The notes beneath the pieces were generated by a model. It saw only the letters and a program-made list of their open reading frames with translations, was not told the origin of the DNA and did no database searches. This document shows, piece by piece, positions 1 through 8,331 of a stretch of 64,000 nucleotides of DNA (positions within the stretch are counted from its first letter, which is position 1; each line of letters starts with the position of its first letter). The position numbers and the translations under genes were made by a program. The DNA is from Alphaproteobacteria bacterium. Lineage in GTDB: Bacteria; Pseudomonadota; Alphaproteobacteria; Caulobacterales; Hyphomonadaceae. The stretch covers positions 39,537-103,536 of the forward strand of contig WGLW01000032.1 of the NCBI GenBank assembly GCA_016125405.1. The letters are read 5' to 3'.

Positions 1-1
1 C

Positions 2-205
2 GGCGAACAGGCGGGCGACGCGAAAGCGTGCGGCGGGCGACGCGCCAAGATCGACTTTCCGGTCATCACCCACCAGCTCGCGACGCTGGCGGCGAAAGGC
101 GGCCTCGTCATGGAAGCCGGCATGGCGGGCGCCGCCAAGGACGGCGGCCCCACAGCGGCGACAGTCAAGCTGGTTCCGGGCTGGAAGATCGCGACGGCGA
201 AATAA
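2..205 (+). CDS. C-terminal end of an unidentified protein (partial)
   Basis: The reading frame enters from the left edge and stops at TAA 203-205, leaving 67 visible residues. The tail is rich in Ala, Gly and Lys and ends ...VPGWKIATAK. I do not recognise a family. Codon use is GC-rich and looks coding: third positions are mostly G or C and the frame stays open from the window edge. The next gene starts 16 bases downstream on the same strand, so they may be co-transcribed. Only the unseen upstream part could identify it. Confidence 0.5.
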   Translation, partial: GEQAGDAKACGGRRAKIDFPVITHQLATLAAKGGLVMEAGMAGAAKDGGPTAATVKLVPGWKIATAK

Positions 206-221
206 TCGTCAGGGTGGACGC

Positions 222-752
222 TTGAGAGAGACTGAAGCGATACGCGTCAATCTGGTTAGCGGAAGCCGCCGCGACGGATTTCCATTCGCAGTAGGATCAG
301 CGGCGTTTCGGCAAATGGCTGCGATTCTTCTTGCTCTGTCAGCCAGCCTGAGCCTGGCAACCGCTTGCATCCACAATCAGCCGACGGTCGCAAAGAACGC
401 TCGAGGCCCAACATTCATTCAGTTCGAACAAGTGGGAGATGATGCGCTCTCACTTCGGTTCGCCACTGCAATCCTTGCCGACGTCAAGGCAAGCAACGTT
501 GTTCAGTTGCCCCACTCCTTTTCCGATCCCTACAGTTTTGTCTTCAAGATCGAGACAAACGTGAAGCCGGTCACGACCCGGTCTGGTTCTTCGGACAATG
601 ATGGATTCGTCTATGACATTCGCCTCTATGACGCAGAAAAGAAAAACACATTGAAACTCATGACCGGGACCTGCATCGTCCTCGATATGGACTCCTGCAC
701 CCGCGAAATACTGCGTGAAACGGAAGATTTCATTCTGAGCCACACGCCATGA
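222..752 (+). CDS. Hypothetical exported protein, possible lipoprotein
   Basis: Open frame of 176 residues from a TTG at 222; an internal ATG at 315 would give 145 residues starting directly with a hydrophobic stretch (MAAILLALSASLSLATAC), which looks like a signal peptide ending in a weak lipobox cysteine. The start is therefore uncertain. The mature part is polar and I recognise no domain. Base composition is visibly lower in GC than the thioesterase gene that follows. The stop overlaps the next start (ATGA, 749-752), which implies translational coupling with the thioesterase. The function is unknown. Confidence 0.6.
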   Translation: MRETEAIRVNLVSGSRRDGFPFAVGSAAFRQMAAILLALSASLSLATACIHNQPTVAKNARGPTFIQFEQVGDDALSLRFATAILADVKASNVVQLPHSFSDPYSFVFKIETNVKPVTTRSGSSDNDGFVYDIRLYDAEKKNTLKLMTGTCIVLDMDSCTREILRETEDFILSHTP

Positions 753-1681
753 TCGAAGTCTATCGCGGCAGCGCCAACGCATGGGAATGCGACGAGATGG
801 GGCACATGAATGTGCGCTTCTACGTCGCCAAGATGATGGAGGGCCTCGCCGAACTCGCCCACCAGGCCGGCCTGCGCCATGTCTTCCGTCCGCGCGCCAA
901 CTCCACGCTGGTTCCGCGCGACCAGCACATCCGCTTCCTGCGCGAGGCGCTGGCGGGCAAGCCCATCGTCATGCGCGCCTGCGTGCTTGAGGTCACCGAC
1001 ACCTCCGCGCTGATCTATCAGCAGATCGACCACGCTTCCGGCGATCCGTGCGCCACCTTCCGCACCTGGGTCGATCATGTCGACGTCGACATGGGCGTCC
1101 CGTTTCCGTGGACGCCAAGGGCCCGCGCCGCGCTGGAAGCGCTGAAGGGCGAGGCGCCCGCCGCCATCGGCCCGCGCTCGATCGACATGTCCGCGCCGCC
1201 CCGCCCCAAAGCGACCATCGCCCAGGCCGACGCCGCCTCAGCGCTCACCATCGGCCGCGGCGTGTTCCAGCTGGCCGAATGCGACCTGCACGGGCGCCTG
1301 ATGCCCGAACTCTTCATCGGCCGCGTCTCCGACAGCATCTCCAACCTGCTGTGGGACTGGCGCGCCGCGCTGGCCAAAGCCGCCACGGATCGCGGCGAGG
1401 AGCTGCCGCGCACCGGCGGCGCCGTCCTCGAATACCGCATCGTCTATCGCCGCTGGCCGCGCGCCGGCGACCGCTTCGTCATCCGCTCGACGCTGGGCGA
1501 GGTGAAGGAGAAGATGAACACCTACATCCACTGGGTGCTGGACCCTGACACCGGCGAAGCCTGGTGCACCTCACAAGCCGTCGCCGTCGCCCTCAACCTC
1601 GACACCCGCAAGATCATCCCGGCGCCGCCCGAACAGATGAAGGCGCTGAAGAAGCACATGCCGTCCGGGCTGACGGTTTGA
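749..1681 (+). CDS. Double-hotdog acyl-CoA/acyl-ACP thioesterase family protein
   Basis: 310 residues built as two hotdog-fold halves. The first half carries WECDEMGHMN (residues 12-21), a typical 4-hydroxybenzoyl-CoA thioesterase-like active-site region. The second half begins near residue 170 with an AECDLHGRL segment that occupies the equivalent place. Such proteins hydrolyse the thioester of CoA- or ACP-bound acyl chains in the cytoplasm; the chain specificity cannot be read from the sequence. The start overlaps the previous stop by four bases. The last 198 bases (1484-1681) are duplicated as a degraded copy at 2311-2508. Confidence 0.8.
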   Translation: MIEVYRGSANAWECDEMGHMNVRFYVAKMMEGLAELAHQAGLRHVFRPRANSTLVPRDQHIRFLREALAGKPIVMRACVLEVTDTSALIYQQIDHASGDPCATFRTWVDHVDVDMGVPFPWTPRARAALEALKGEAPAAIGPRSIDMSAPPRPKATIAQADAASALTIGRGVFQLAECDLHGRLMPELFIGRVSDSISNLLWDWRAALAKAATDRGEELPRTGGAVLEYRIVYRRWPRAGDRFVIRSTLGEVKEKMNTYIHWVLDPDTGEAWCTSQAVAVALNLDTRKIIPAPPEQMKALKKHMPSGLTV

Positions 1682-1715
1682 CGGAGCGGCGCCAACCGGA
1701 GCAGGAGGTCCCTGC

Positions 1716-2309
1716 ATGCGACAACGCTTTCTGATGCTTGTTCTTGCCACGGGACTGGCGGCCAGCTGCGTCGCGGTCGGGAAGGACAACCCTCAGCCGG
1801 GTGGAGTGGTCTGGACGGAAGACAAGGCGATCAGCTGGATGCCCGCCAACCTCGGAGGCGGCAAGGCCGGAACGAAAGGCTGGGCCTACGTTCAGGTGTT
1901 CGCCCCGCCATCGGCTTCGGAATGCTGGGTCGACTCGTCGATATTCAGCGCCAGCGCCAGTAATCCGCATCCCCGCGGAACGCCCGATCAAAGCGGCGCG
2001 GTCCTCCTCACAGTCCGCAACGAACAACGATCCTCGAGCTTCAGCTGCCGAACACCCTCGGGCGTCCAGACGCGCGTCGTGCAGTCCGAACAGGTCGTCC
2101 GGACGCGAACATCTCCCTATCGCAAACCTTCCGTCTCAAAATACTGGCTCGTTCCGCCTCTGGCGCACATAAACCCGAACGACCCGCAGGGCGCCGCTCA
2201 CTGGGACGCCTTCAATCGAACCCTCTGTCAGTCAGACCCCACGATCGTTTATTCGCTATGCAAGGAAGACCGGCTGGAACACATGAAGGCGCGCGACCTC
2301 TCCGGATGA
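1716..2309 (+). CDS. Hypothetical lipoprotein
   Basis: 197 residues starting at ATG with a strong Shine-Dalgarno site (GGAGG, 7 bases upstream). The N-terminus (MRQRFLMLVLATGLAASC) is a signal peptide ending in a lipobox-like Cys18, so the product is probably lipid-anchored. Four further cysteines sit at CWV, SCR, LCQ and LCK. I recognise no domain. The gene is flanked exactly by the two copies of a 198-bp direct repeat (1484-1681 and 2311-2508), with its stop codon only one base before the second copy. That suggests it was inserted or captured beside the thioesterase gene. Confidence 0.65.
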   Translation: MRQRFLMLVLATGLAASCVAVGKDNPQPGGVVWTEDKAISWMPANLGGGKAGTKGWAYVQVFAPPSASECWVDSSIFSASASNPHPRGTPDQSGAVLLTVRNEQRSSSFSCRTPSGVQTRVVQSEQVVRTRTSPYRKPSVSKYWLVPPLAHINPNDPQGAAHWDAFNRTLCQSDPTIVYSLCKEDRLEHMKARDLSG

Positions 2310-2310
2310 A

Positions 2311-2508
2311 CGCTCGACGCTGGGCTAGGTGAGGGAGAAGATGAACACCTACATCCACTGGGTGCTGGACCCGGACACCGGCGAAGCCTGGTGTACCTCC
2401 CAAGCCGTCGCCGTCGCCCTCAACCTCGACACCCGCAAGATCATCCCCGCGCCGCTCGAACAGATGAAAGCGCTGAAGAAGCGCATGCCGTCCGGGCTGA
2501 CGGTTTGA
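2311..2508 (+). pseudogene. Degraded duplicate of the thioesterase 3' end
   Basis: These 198 bases align without gaps to 1484-1681, the last 65 codons and stop of the thioesterase gene. I count nine substitutions (about 95 percent identity). In the original frame, one change converts a Glu codon to TAG (2326-2328), three are missense (Lys to Arg, Pro to Leu, His to Arg) and five are silent. No upstream part of the gene is present, so this is a dead fragment. It ends eight bases before the stop codon of the convergent TIR gene. Confidence 0.9.
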
Positions 2509-2515
2509 AGCCGGC

Positions 2516-4294
2516 CTAGCCCGCCGCCTGAGCGTCCGGGCCTTGGCCCTCGAACCGGGCATAGGCCTTCTTCATCATGGCGACAAAGCGTGGATGTTCG
2601 CGCACCGGATCCAGCGTGTTGTCCTTGTCCATCCACTTCAGCATCCCCAGTGCGAAGTCGTCGACAAAAGGCGCCAGCAGATCCATCACGCCATCAATAT
2701 CCTTCAATTGCGCCATCGCGCAGGCGAGGTTGTAGTGAAGGTCGCCATTGTCCGGATCGAGGAGGATGGCGCGCTGCGTCCATTCTTTCGCGCGTTCCGT
2801 TTCACCCAGGGTCGCCAGGTCATTCACGCCGAACGCCAGCGCACTGCCGTTGTCCGGCTCCGCCTCGATGATCTTCTCGACCCGCGAAAGACTGCGGCGC
2901 GCAGCGGCGATCTCGTTGTCCTTCTGCCCCAGCGCCATGTAGGCCTGCAGGATCATGCCAGACGCGCGATAGCCGACCGGATCGAGTGCGATCGCGCGTT
3001 CATAAGCCTCGATGCCCCGCTCCCACAGCCCAAGACTGACGCAGGCGTAGCCGACGGCATTGAGCGCATCGACGGAATTTTCGTCTCGCTTCACGCCCTC
3101 CTCGGCCGCAGCCAGCGCTTCTTCGAACCGGCCCAGCCGCACCAGAACAGACGAACGGGCCGCATAGGCCTCGGCCAGATCCGGATCCAGCTTGATCGCC
3201 CGCTCCGCCGCCTCGGACCCGTCGGGCACGTCAAGGCCGCGCTGGTGCATGATCGACTGGCGCGACGCCAGCATCGCCCAGGCCTGCGCAAAGCCGGAAT
3301 CCAGTTTCACCGCCTTCTGGCAGATGCGGGCGATCAGAGGCTCGTGCCGCTCGCTTCCCTGATCGGCGAACCGCCGCGCCAGCAGGTAAAGCTTGTACGC
3401 CTCGAAATTCTGCGAGCCGCGCTTCTCGATCGCCTTCTTCTCCGCCGGCGCCAGTTTCAGCTTCAGCGCATTGACGATGGCTTCGGAAATCTCGTCCTGA
3501 ATCGCGAAGATGTCGTCCAGCGTGCGGTCAAAGCGCTCCGCCCATATCTGCGAGTCGGTCGCCGAGGCCAGCAACTGCGCGGTGATCCGAACGCGATTGC
3601 CGGACTTGCGCACGCTGCCTTCGAGGATGTGGCTGACGCCCAATTGCCGTGCGATCTGCGCCGCCGCGACCGTCTTGCCCTTGAACCCGAACGCGGTGTT
3701 GCGCGACACGACAGACAGCGCCGACACTTTCCCGAGATCGGTGATGATGTCTTCGGTCACGCCGTCGCTGAAATACTCCTGCTCGGGATCGCCGCTCATG
3801 TTGGCGAAAGGAAGGATCAGGATGGCCGGGCGACCGTCGTCAGCGGCGCCCTGGGATGCCTGCGCCGGCGCCAAAGCCGCGGCCGGAAGCTGCGGCGCGG
3901 TCCGCACTTCCAGCAACTTGCGCACGTCTGCGACAAATGTCCGCCAAACCTTGTCGTCCTTCTCGCCATGCCAGTGCGACAGGTCGGTCGTCTGCGTCAG
4001 CTCGAACATGATCGGACGGTCGCAGGGCTCGATCATCGCCGGCATGATTGTCTTGTTGCGATCGGCCAGCGTGGCCTCCGCCCGCACCCACCGCGAGGTC
4101 ACGGAGGTCTTCGACCACAGCACGACAACCGCCTTGGCGGTCTTCAGCGCGTTTTCGGTCACCTCGTCGTAGGCTTCGCCTGCACGCAGCGTCACATCCC
4201 ACCAGACGCTGAAACCGCCGCTCTCAAGCGCCTCGGCGAAGAGCCGCGCCCTGGCCTTGTCCTCGCGGCTGTAGGAAAGAAAGATGTCCGGCAC
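2516..4294 (-). CDS. TIR domain protein with TolB-N/FlgO-like domain and TPR repeats
   Basis: 592 residues in three parts. Residues 1-130 are a TIR domain: FLSYSREDK at the start, the WWD turn at 31-33, and WVRAEATLA with Glu73 where the catalytic glutamate of NAD-cleaving bacterial TIR domains lies. Residues about 150-290 (ILPFANMSGDPEQEYFSDG, then EGSVRKSGNRVRITAQL) match the TolB N-terminal-like/FlgO domain found in many proteins annotated as adenylate cyclases. Residues about 300-570 are TPR repeats (AIKLDPDLAEAYAARS, AIALDPVGY, AILLDPDNGDLHYN). No cyclase domain is present. A cytoplasmic signalling or scaffold role is likely; NADase activity is possible but unproven. No obvious partner gene lies beside it. 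Confidence 0.85.
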   Translation of the reverse strand: MPDIFLSYSREDKARARLFAEALESGGFSVWWDVTLRAGEAYDEVTENALKTAKAVVVLWSKTSVTSRWVRAEATLADRNKTIMPAMIEPCDRPIMFELTQTTDLSHWHGEKDDKVWRTFVADVRKLLEVRTAPQLPAAALAPAQASQGAADDGRPAILILPFANMSGDPEQEYFSDGVTEDIITDLGKVSALSVVSRNTAFGFKGKTVAAAQIARQLGVSHILEGSVRKSGNRVRITAQLLASATDSQIWAERFDRTLDDIFAIQDEISEAIVNALKLKLAPAEKKAIEKRGSQNFEAYKLYLLARRFADQGSERHEPLIARICQKAVKLDSGFAQAWAMLASRQSIMHQRGLDVPDGSEAAERAIKLDPDLAEAYAARSSVLVRLGRFEEALAAAEEGVKRDENSVDALNAVGYACVSLGLWERGIEAYERAIALDPVGYRASGMILQAYMALGQKDNEIAAARRSLSRVEKIIEAEPDNGSALAFGVNDLATLGETERAKEWTQRAILLDPDNGDLHYNLACAMAQLKDIDGVMDLLAPFVDDFALGMLKWMDKDNTLDPVREHPRFVAMMKKAYARFEGQGPDAQAAG

Positions 4295-4367
4295 GACCCA
4301 GCCTGCTCTATGACCCGGCCGTCAACCTACAGCATGACATCCGCCCGGTCGATGTCCCAGCCTCACG

Positions 4368-4799
4368 TCATGGGGTCCGGTTCGACATCTTCTCGATCAG
4401 CGCGCGTTCTTCCTGCGCCACGTCCGGGCCGAAATCTTCCGGCTCGTAGATTTCGCGGATCTCGATCATCTCGCCTGCCGGGCACGGCGCCTGGCGCGCC
4501 CACGCGATGGCGTCGGCCAGCGTATCGGCCTTGATCAGCCAGTAGCCGCCCAGCACTTCCTTGGTCTCGGTGAAGGGCCCGTCGATCACGGTGGCGGACC
4601 CGCGCCCGCCAAACTTCACCCGCGCGCCCTTGCGCGTGGGCTTGAGGCCATCGCCGCCCAGCAGGACGCCCGCCTCCACCATGCGCGTGTTGAAGGCCAT
4701 CATCGCCGCCAGCAATTCCTGGCCTTCGGGCCCCTCGGGCACCGGGCTGGTTTCCGTCTCGGCCGCCGGGCCGGGATACATCAGCATCATGAAACGCAT
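4368..4799 (-). CDS. YciI-like DGPF domain protein
   Basis: 143 residues from the ATG at 4799, chosen over an upstream in-frame start at 4877 because the family begins with a MRFMMLMYPG-type beta strand and an AAAGGAAA ribosome site precedes it. The hallmark DGPF lies at residues 73-76, followed by TETKEVLGGYWLI. YciI-like proteins have a ferredoxin-like dimeric fold. Many DGPF members sit beside extracytoplasmic sigma factors, but no sigma gene is present here. The biochemical role of this member is unknown. Confidence 0.85.
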   Translation of the reverse strand: MRFMMLMYPGPAAETETSPVPEGPEGQELLAAMMAFNTRMVEAGVLLGGDGLKPTRKGARVKFGGRGSATVIDGPFTETKEVLGGYWLIKADTLADAIAWARQAPCPAGEMIEIREIYEPEDFGPDVAQEERALIEKMSNRTP

Positions 4800-4989
4800 G
4801 GCATTTTTCCTTTCGCCGGCCCGCAAACCGCAGGCTCCCACGAGACCAGGACGAACCGCCAGCGCAAATTCCGACATTTGCGCGCGCCGTCGTCACAAGG
4901 AATATGGACCAGCAAGCGCCCCGCCCCCCTCTCCCTGGACGCCCCGCCCGCCGGGCCTGTAAGACGGACCGGCAAATCCTGGGATCACG

Positions 4990-5526
4990 ATGAAGCTCGA
5001 CACGCCCGTCCGAACGCTTGGCCCGGTCAACCACCGGCCGCTGAGAGATGCGGTGGCGGCCATCGACCCCGCCGCATGGAACGAGGACACGCTACGGCAG
5101 GACGCCTTCGAACAGCACAGGGCGACACAGTCGATCATCCTCATGTTCGCCAGCGGCTGGCCGCAGGTGAAGGTCGAGAAACGCAAGGGCTGGGATTATT
5201 TCTCGACAACCGCCATTCCCCTGATGATGGAGGCGGTCAACGGGCGTTACCCGCCCGGCGGCATCATCCTGCGCGCCATGATCGCCAAGCTGGTCGCCGG
5301 CGGCGAGATCGCCGAGCATTTTGACGGCCACGGGACGTTCGACATGTCGCATCGCATCCACATCCCGCTCGTCACCAACGACCAGGTCGACTTCAAGGTG
5401 CGCGGAGAGAACCACAAGCTGCTCGAAGGCGTCGCCTACGAGATCAGCAATGTGGACTATCACGGGGTCAGCAACCGCAGCGATCAGGACCGCATCCACT
5501 TCATCTTCGACTACGCGGTCCGGTGA
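4990..5526 (+). CDS. Aspartyl/asparaginyl beta-hydroxylase-like 2-oxoglutarate oxygenase
   Basis: 178 residues. The C-terminal half has the double-stranded beta-helix pattern of Fe(II)/2-oxoglutarate oxygenases: an HxD pair (His110, Asp112 in EHFDGHG), HRIHIPLVTN strand, distal His158 in NVDYHGVSN, and Arg168 for 2-oxoglutarate binding. This matches the Asp/Asn beta-hydroxylase family. The substrate is unknown; members hydroxylate protein side chains or free amino-acid derivatives. The stop overlaps the GTG start of the next gene (GTGA), so the two are probably co-translated and act together. Confidence 0.75.
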   Translation: MKLDTPVRTLGPVNHRPLRDAVAAIDPAAWNEDTLRQDAFEQHRATQSIILMFASGWPQVKVEKRKGWDYFSTTAIPLMMEAVNGRYPPGGIILRAMIAKLVAGGEIAEHFDGHGTFDMSHRIHIPLVTNDQVDFKVRGENHKLLEGVAYEISNVDYHGVSNRSDQDRIHFIFDYAVR

Positions 5527-6452
5527 CGCCCATACCGAAACTTCTCCTCAGCTCGGTCGTGCGCGGCTCGCAGCAGGGCGACAGTCATGGCGGCCTCTAC
5601 CTCGTCGATCCCGGACGCGGCGCCTTCGAGCAGGTGCTCGACTGGAACACCTGCGACATCGACTTCGAGGGGCGCGGCGCCGATCGCGGCCTGCGCGGCA
5701 TTGCGGTGGTTGGCGACGATATCTTCATCGCGGCGAGCGACGAACTGTTCGTTTTCGACAGGACGTTCCGGATCACAGCGTCGTGGCGCAATCCCTACCT
5801 GAAGCACTGCCACGAACTCTGCGTGCATCGCGGTCGCCTCTATCTGACCTCCACCGGCTTCGACAGCATCCTGCGCATGGACCTCGCGAGCCGCGCCTTC
5901 GACATCGGTCTTCGCCTGCAGCCCGGCGGCGGCGGTCTGACCGTGCGCGTGTTCGACGCCACGGGCGCGGCTGGCCCGGCGCCCAGCCACGCGCTCCATC
6001 TCAACAATGTCCATGTCGATGACACGGGCGTTTATGCCTCGGGCCGCCATGTCCCCGCGCTGCTGCGCCTTGCGCCGGAGTCCGTCACAGTCGCCGCGCA
6101 GCTTCCGCTGGGCACGCACAACGCCCGGCCATGGCGGGGCGGCGTCCTCTTCAACGACACGGAAAGTGATGTGCTGGCGTGGATCGGCCCGCATGGCGAC
6201 GTGCGCCTGCCCGTACCGCGATACCCGGACGCCGATCTGACGGGCGTGCAGCTTGATCGCTCCGGCCTTGCGCGGCAGGCATTCGGGCGTGGCCTGTGTC
6301 CGCTGGATGATGGTCGTATCGCCGCCGGATCTTCGCCAACGACGGTTACCATCCACGACCTTGCGGCGCGCGGGCAAGTCGCCTCCATCAATCTGACGAT
6401 GGATATCCGCAACGCCGCTCACGGGCTCGCGGTCTGGCCGTTCAGTCCATGA
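5523..6452 (+). CDS. Beta-propeller-like protein of unknown function
   Basis: 309 residues from a GTG that overlaps the stop of the upstream hydroxylase. The sequence is a run of repeated beta-strand blocks (GGLYLVDPGRGAFEQVLDW, LRGIAVVGDDIFIAASDEL, LCVHRGRLYLTSTGFDSIL, RPWRGGVLFNDTESDVLAW) typical of a six-bladed NHL/SMP-30-like propeller. No signal peptide is seen, so it is cytoplasmic. The coupling to a 2-oxoglutarate oxygenase hints at a shared small-molecule or protein-modification pathway; that is inference. The 3' end overlaps the convergent hydrolase gene by 11 bases. Confidence 0.7.
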   Translation: MTPIPKLLLSSVVRGSQQGDSHGGLYLVDPGRGAFEQVLDWNTCDIDFEGRGADRGLRGIAVVGDDIFIAASDELFVFDRTFRITASWRNPYLKHCHELCVHRGRLYLTSTGFDSILRMDLASRAFDIGLRLQPGGGGLTVRVFDATGAAGPAPSHALHLNNVHVDDTGVYASGRHVPALLRLAPESVTVAAQLPLGTHNARPWRGGVLFNDTESDVLAWIGPHGDVRLPVPRYPDADLTGVQLDRSGLARQAFGRGLCPLDDGRIAAGSSPTTVTIHDLAARGQVASINLTMDIRNAAHGLAVWPFSP

Positions 6453-7398
6453 TCCCGACGCTGTCGTCGATCGTGCGGCGGACCGCGCCGACATAGTCCA
6501 CGCTGGCTGCGCCCTCCAGCGTCGCCTCGAACAGCAGGCGCAGCGCATCGCGCACCACATAGGGGCGCTCCATCGGAATGAAGTGCGTCGTGCCCGGCAC
6601 GCGCGTCACGGCCGCATCCGGGCGGATGTGATGGATCTTGGCGTCCGTATCCGGCTGCGAGGTAGAGTCCCGGTCGGCCTGCAGAACGATCAGCGGAATG
6701 CGCTTGCGGCGCAGCTTGCGCACGGCGGCCCACGGCCGGTAACGGTGCGCAGAGAAAACTGCAGCCTCCCATTCCGGCGTACAGGCCAGCGCAAAGCCGC
6801 CATTGTCCTGCCGCAGAACGCCGTCGATCACATAGTCGTCGAGGAAGGGCGCGCGCCACGTCTTGAAGGCGCCGCGTCCGCGCAGCGACTCCGCGGCGTC
6901 GGCGGGCGATTCAAACGAGCGTCGCCGCTTCAGCGCCTGCTTCGACATCGCATTGCGCATGTTGAACAGGCTGAAGGGCGGCAGGTTCATCCAGCGATAG
7001 ACGTCGCGCGACAGGATCACCGGGTCCGCCAGCGCCAGCCCGCGCACCAGGTCGGGCCGCTTGCCCGCCACCAGCAGCGCCACGGTCGCGCCCATCGAAT
7101 GCCCGCCCAGCACGGCGCCGTGCGGCGCGGTCTGCTCCAGCACCTGGATCACATCGTCGCGGAACTTGTTCCACGACCGCATCTTCTTCGGCACGGCCGG
7201 CATCTTGCTGCGGCCATGGCCGCGCAGGTCGATGGCGCAGCAGTGCGCCTGCCCGCCCAGCGGCTCCAGCAGCGAGGCATAGGTGATGGCGTTGAAGCCG
7301 GTTGCGTGCAGGAACAGCACCTCGATCGGCTTTACCGGATCGCCAAAGGCGATGCCGGCCGTTTCTCCATCGCGGATCTGAACCCGAAACCTGCGCAC
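6442..7398 (-). CDS. Alpha/beta hydrolase
   Basis: 318 residues from a GTG start. Features of the fold: oxyanion-hole segment HATGFN (31-36), DLRGHGRS (57-64), nucleophile elbow GGHSMG with Ser101, an acid in VLQADRDS, and the catalytic His in VPGTTHFIPME. The product is a serine hydrolase (esterase, lipase or related) with unknown substrate and no signal peptide. It starts six bases after the stop of the DUF4197 gene, so the two form an operon. Confidence 0.85.
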   Translation of the reverse strand: MRRFRVQIRDGETAGIAFGDPVKPIEVLFLHATGFNAITYASLLEPLGGQAHCCAIDLRGHGRSKMPAVPKKMRSWNKFRDDVIQVLEQTAPHGAVLGGHSMGATVALLVAGKRPDLVRGLALADPVILSRDVYRWMNLPPFSLFNMRNAMSKQALKRRRSFESPADAAESLRGRGAFKTWRAPFLDDYVIDGVLRQDNGGFALACTPEWEAAVFSAHRYRPWAAVRKLRRKRIPLIVLQADRDSTSQPDTDAKIHHIRPDAAVTRVPGTTHFIPMERPYVVRDALRLLFEATLEGAASVDYVGAVRRTIDDSVGIMD

Positions 7399-7404
7399 GC
7401 GCCG

Positions 7405-8184
7405 TCAGCCTCCAAACACCCGTCGCAACTGCTCGGTCGTCCGTTTCGCCGGATCGTGCCGAATCGCCTGTTCCTCCTGCGCGACGTAATAGAACAATCC
7501 ATCAAGAGCGCCAGCCACGGCGTGGTCGGCCAGCCAGGCATGGGCGTCGGTGGCGGGCAACCCGGCGCCATAGGTGTTGAGCGCCCCGTCCAGCGCCGTC
7601 AACGCCCCGGAACTCGCAAGCTCCTTGTCGACATAGGGCCGGAACGCCTTGCGGAGGCTGACCTCGGTCTTGCTGCGCAGATAGTCGGTCGCCGCCGTGT
7701 CGCCGCCGCGCAACACGCCCAGCGCGTCCTGGATGGTCATCGAGGCGATGGCGTCGACCATCAGCTTGCGCGCGGTCGGCGCGGCGTTCTCCGCAGCGCG
7801 GTTCATCCGCAGCTGCAGGTCGTCGAGAACGCCGGACATGCCGAACGGCTTCAGCCGCTTCTGCGCATCGCCCAGCACGCCGGGCAGCGGGATGCGGATT
7901 TTGGGATCGCCGAAATATCCGTTCCGGGCGCCGAGCTGCTTGGCGACGGCGTTGGTCGAAACCGTCAGCGCCTGCTTCAGCCCCGAACTGACATCGCCCT
8001 TCGACAGTTGCTGCGTGTCGCCCGGCAGACGCTGGTGCAGCACGTCGCCGAAAATGCGGGCGATGCCGGACTTCTGCTTTGCGGGCGAAGACGTCGGATC
8101 GGGCGGCGTCTGCGCACCCGCCTCCGCTGCGGCAAGGCCCGCCGCAAGCAGCGCGATCGCCGGGACAATGTATCTGCGCATCAT
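7405..8184 (-). CDS. DUF4197 domain-containing exported protein
   Basis: 259 residues. A signal peptide (IVPAIALLAAGLAAAEAGAQ) precedes the DUF4197 domain, visible as SSGLKQALTVSTNAVAKQLG, YFGDPKIRIPLPG, and ATDYLRSKTEVSLRKAFRP through GLFYYVAQEEQAIRHDPAKR. The domain is a periplasmic helical module of unknown function. Two ATGs are adjacent (8184 and 8181); the GGAG site lies too close to the first, so the second is the better start. It is followed by the alpha/beta hydrolase in the same operon. Confidence 0.85.
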   Translation of the reverse strand: MMRRYIVPAIALLAAGLAAAEAGAQTPPDPTSSPAKQKSGIARIFGDVLHQRLPGDTQQLSKGDVSSGLKQALTVSTNAVAKQLGARNGYFGDPKIRIPLPGVLGDAQKRLKPFGMSGVLDDLQLRMNRAAENAAPTARKLMVDAIASMTIQDALGVLRGGDTAATDYLRSKTEVSLRKAFRPYVDKELASSGALTALDGALNTYGAGLPATDAHAWLADHAVAGALDGLFYYVAQEEQAIRHDPAKRTTEQLRRVFGG

Positions 8185-8331
8185 GTCTCCAGCCGGAAAC
8201 CCCGGACCGCCAATTGGACCCGAAACTGACCCCCGCCGTCAAATCTGGCCGTCAAATCTGTCGCCTGCGGAAGGCTGTAGGGCTAGTTTGCCGCAACCGC
8301 CAGCCATGGCCCGCCATCCGGGAGACCGCCC

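Noticed and set aside
2543..4534. A 663-codon open frame on the plus strand antisense to the TIR gene
   Set aside because: It mirrors the coding frame of the TIR-TPR gene, is rich in Arg, His, Leu and Asp as high-GC antisense frames are, and has no domain or ribosome site.
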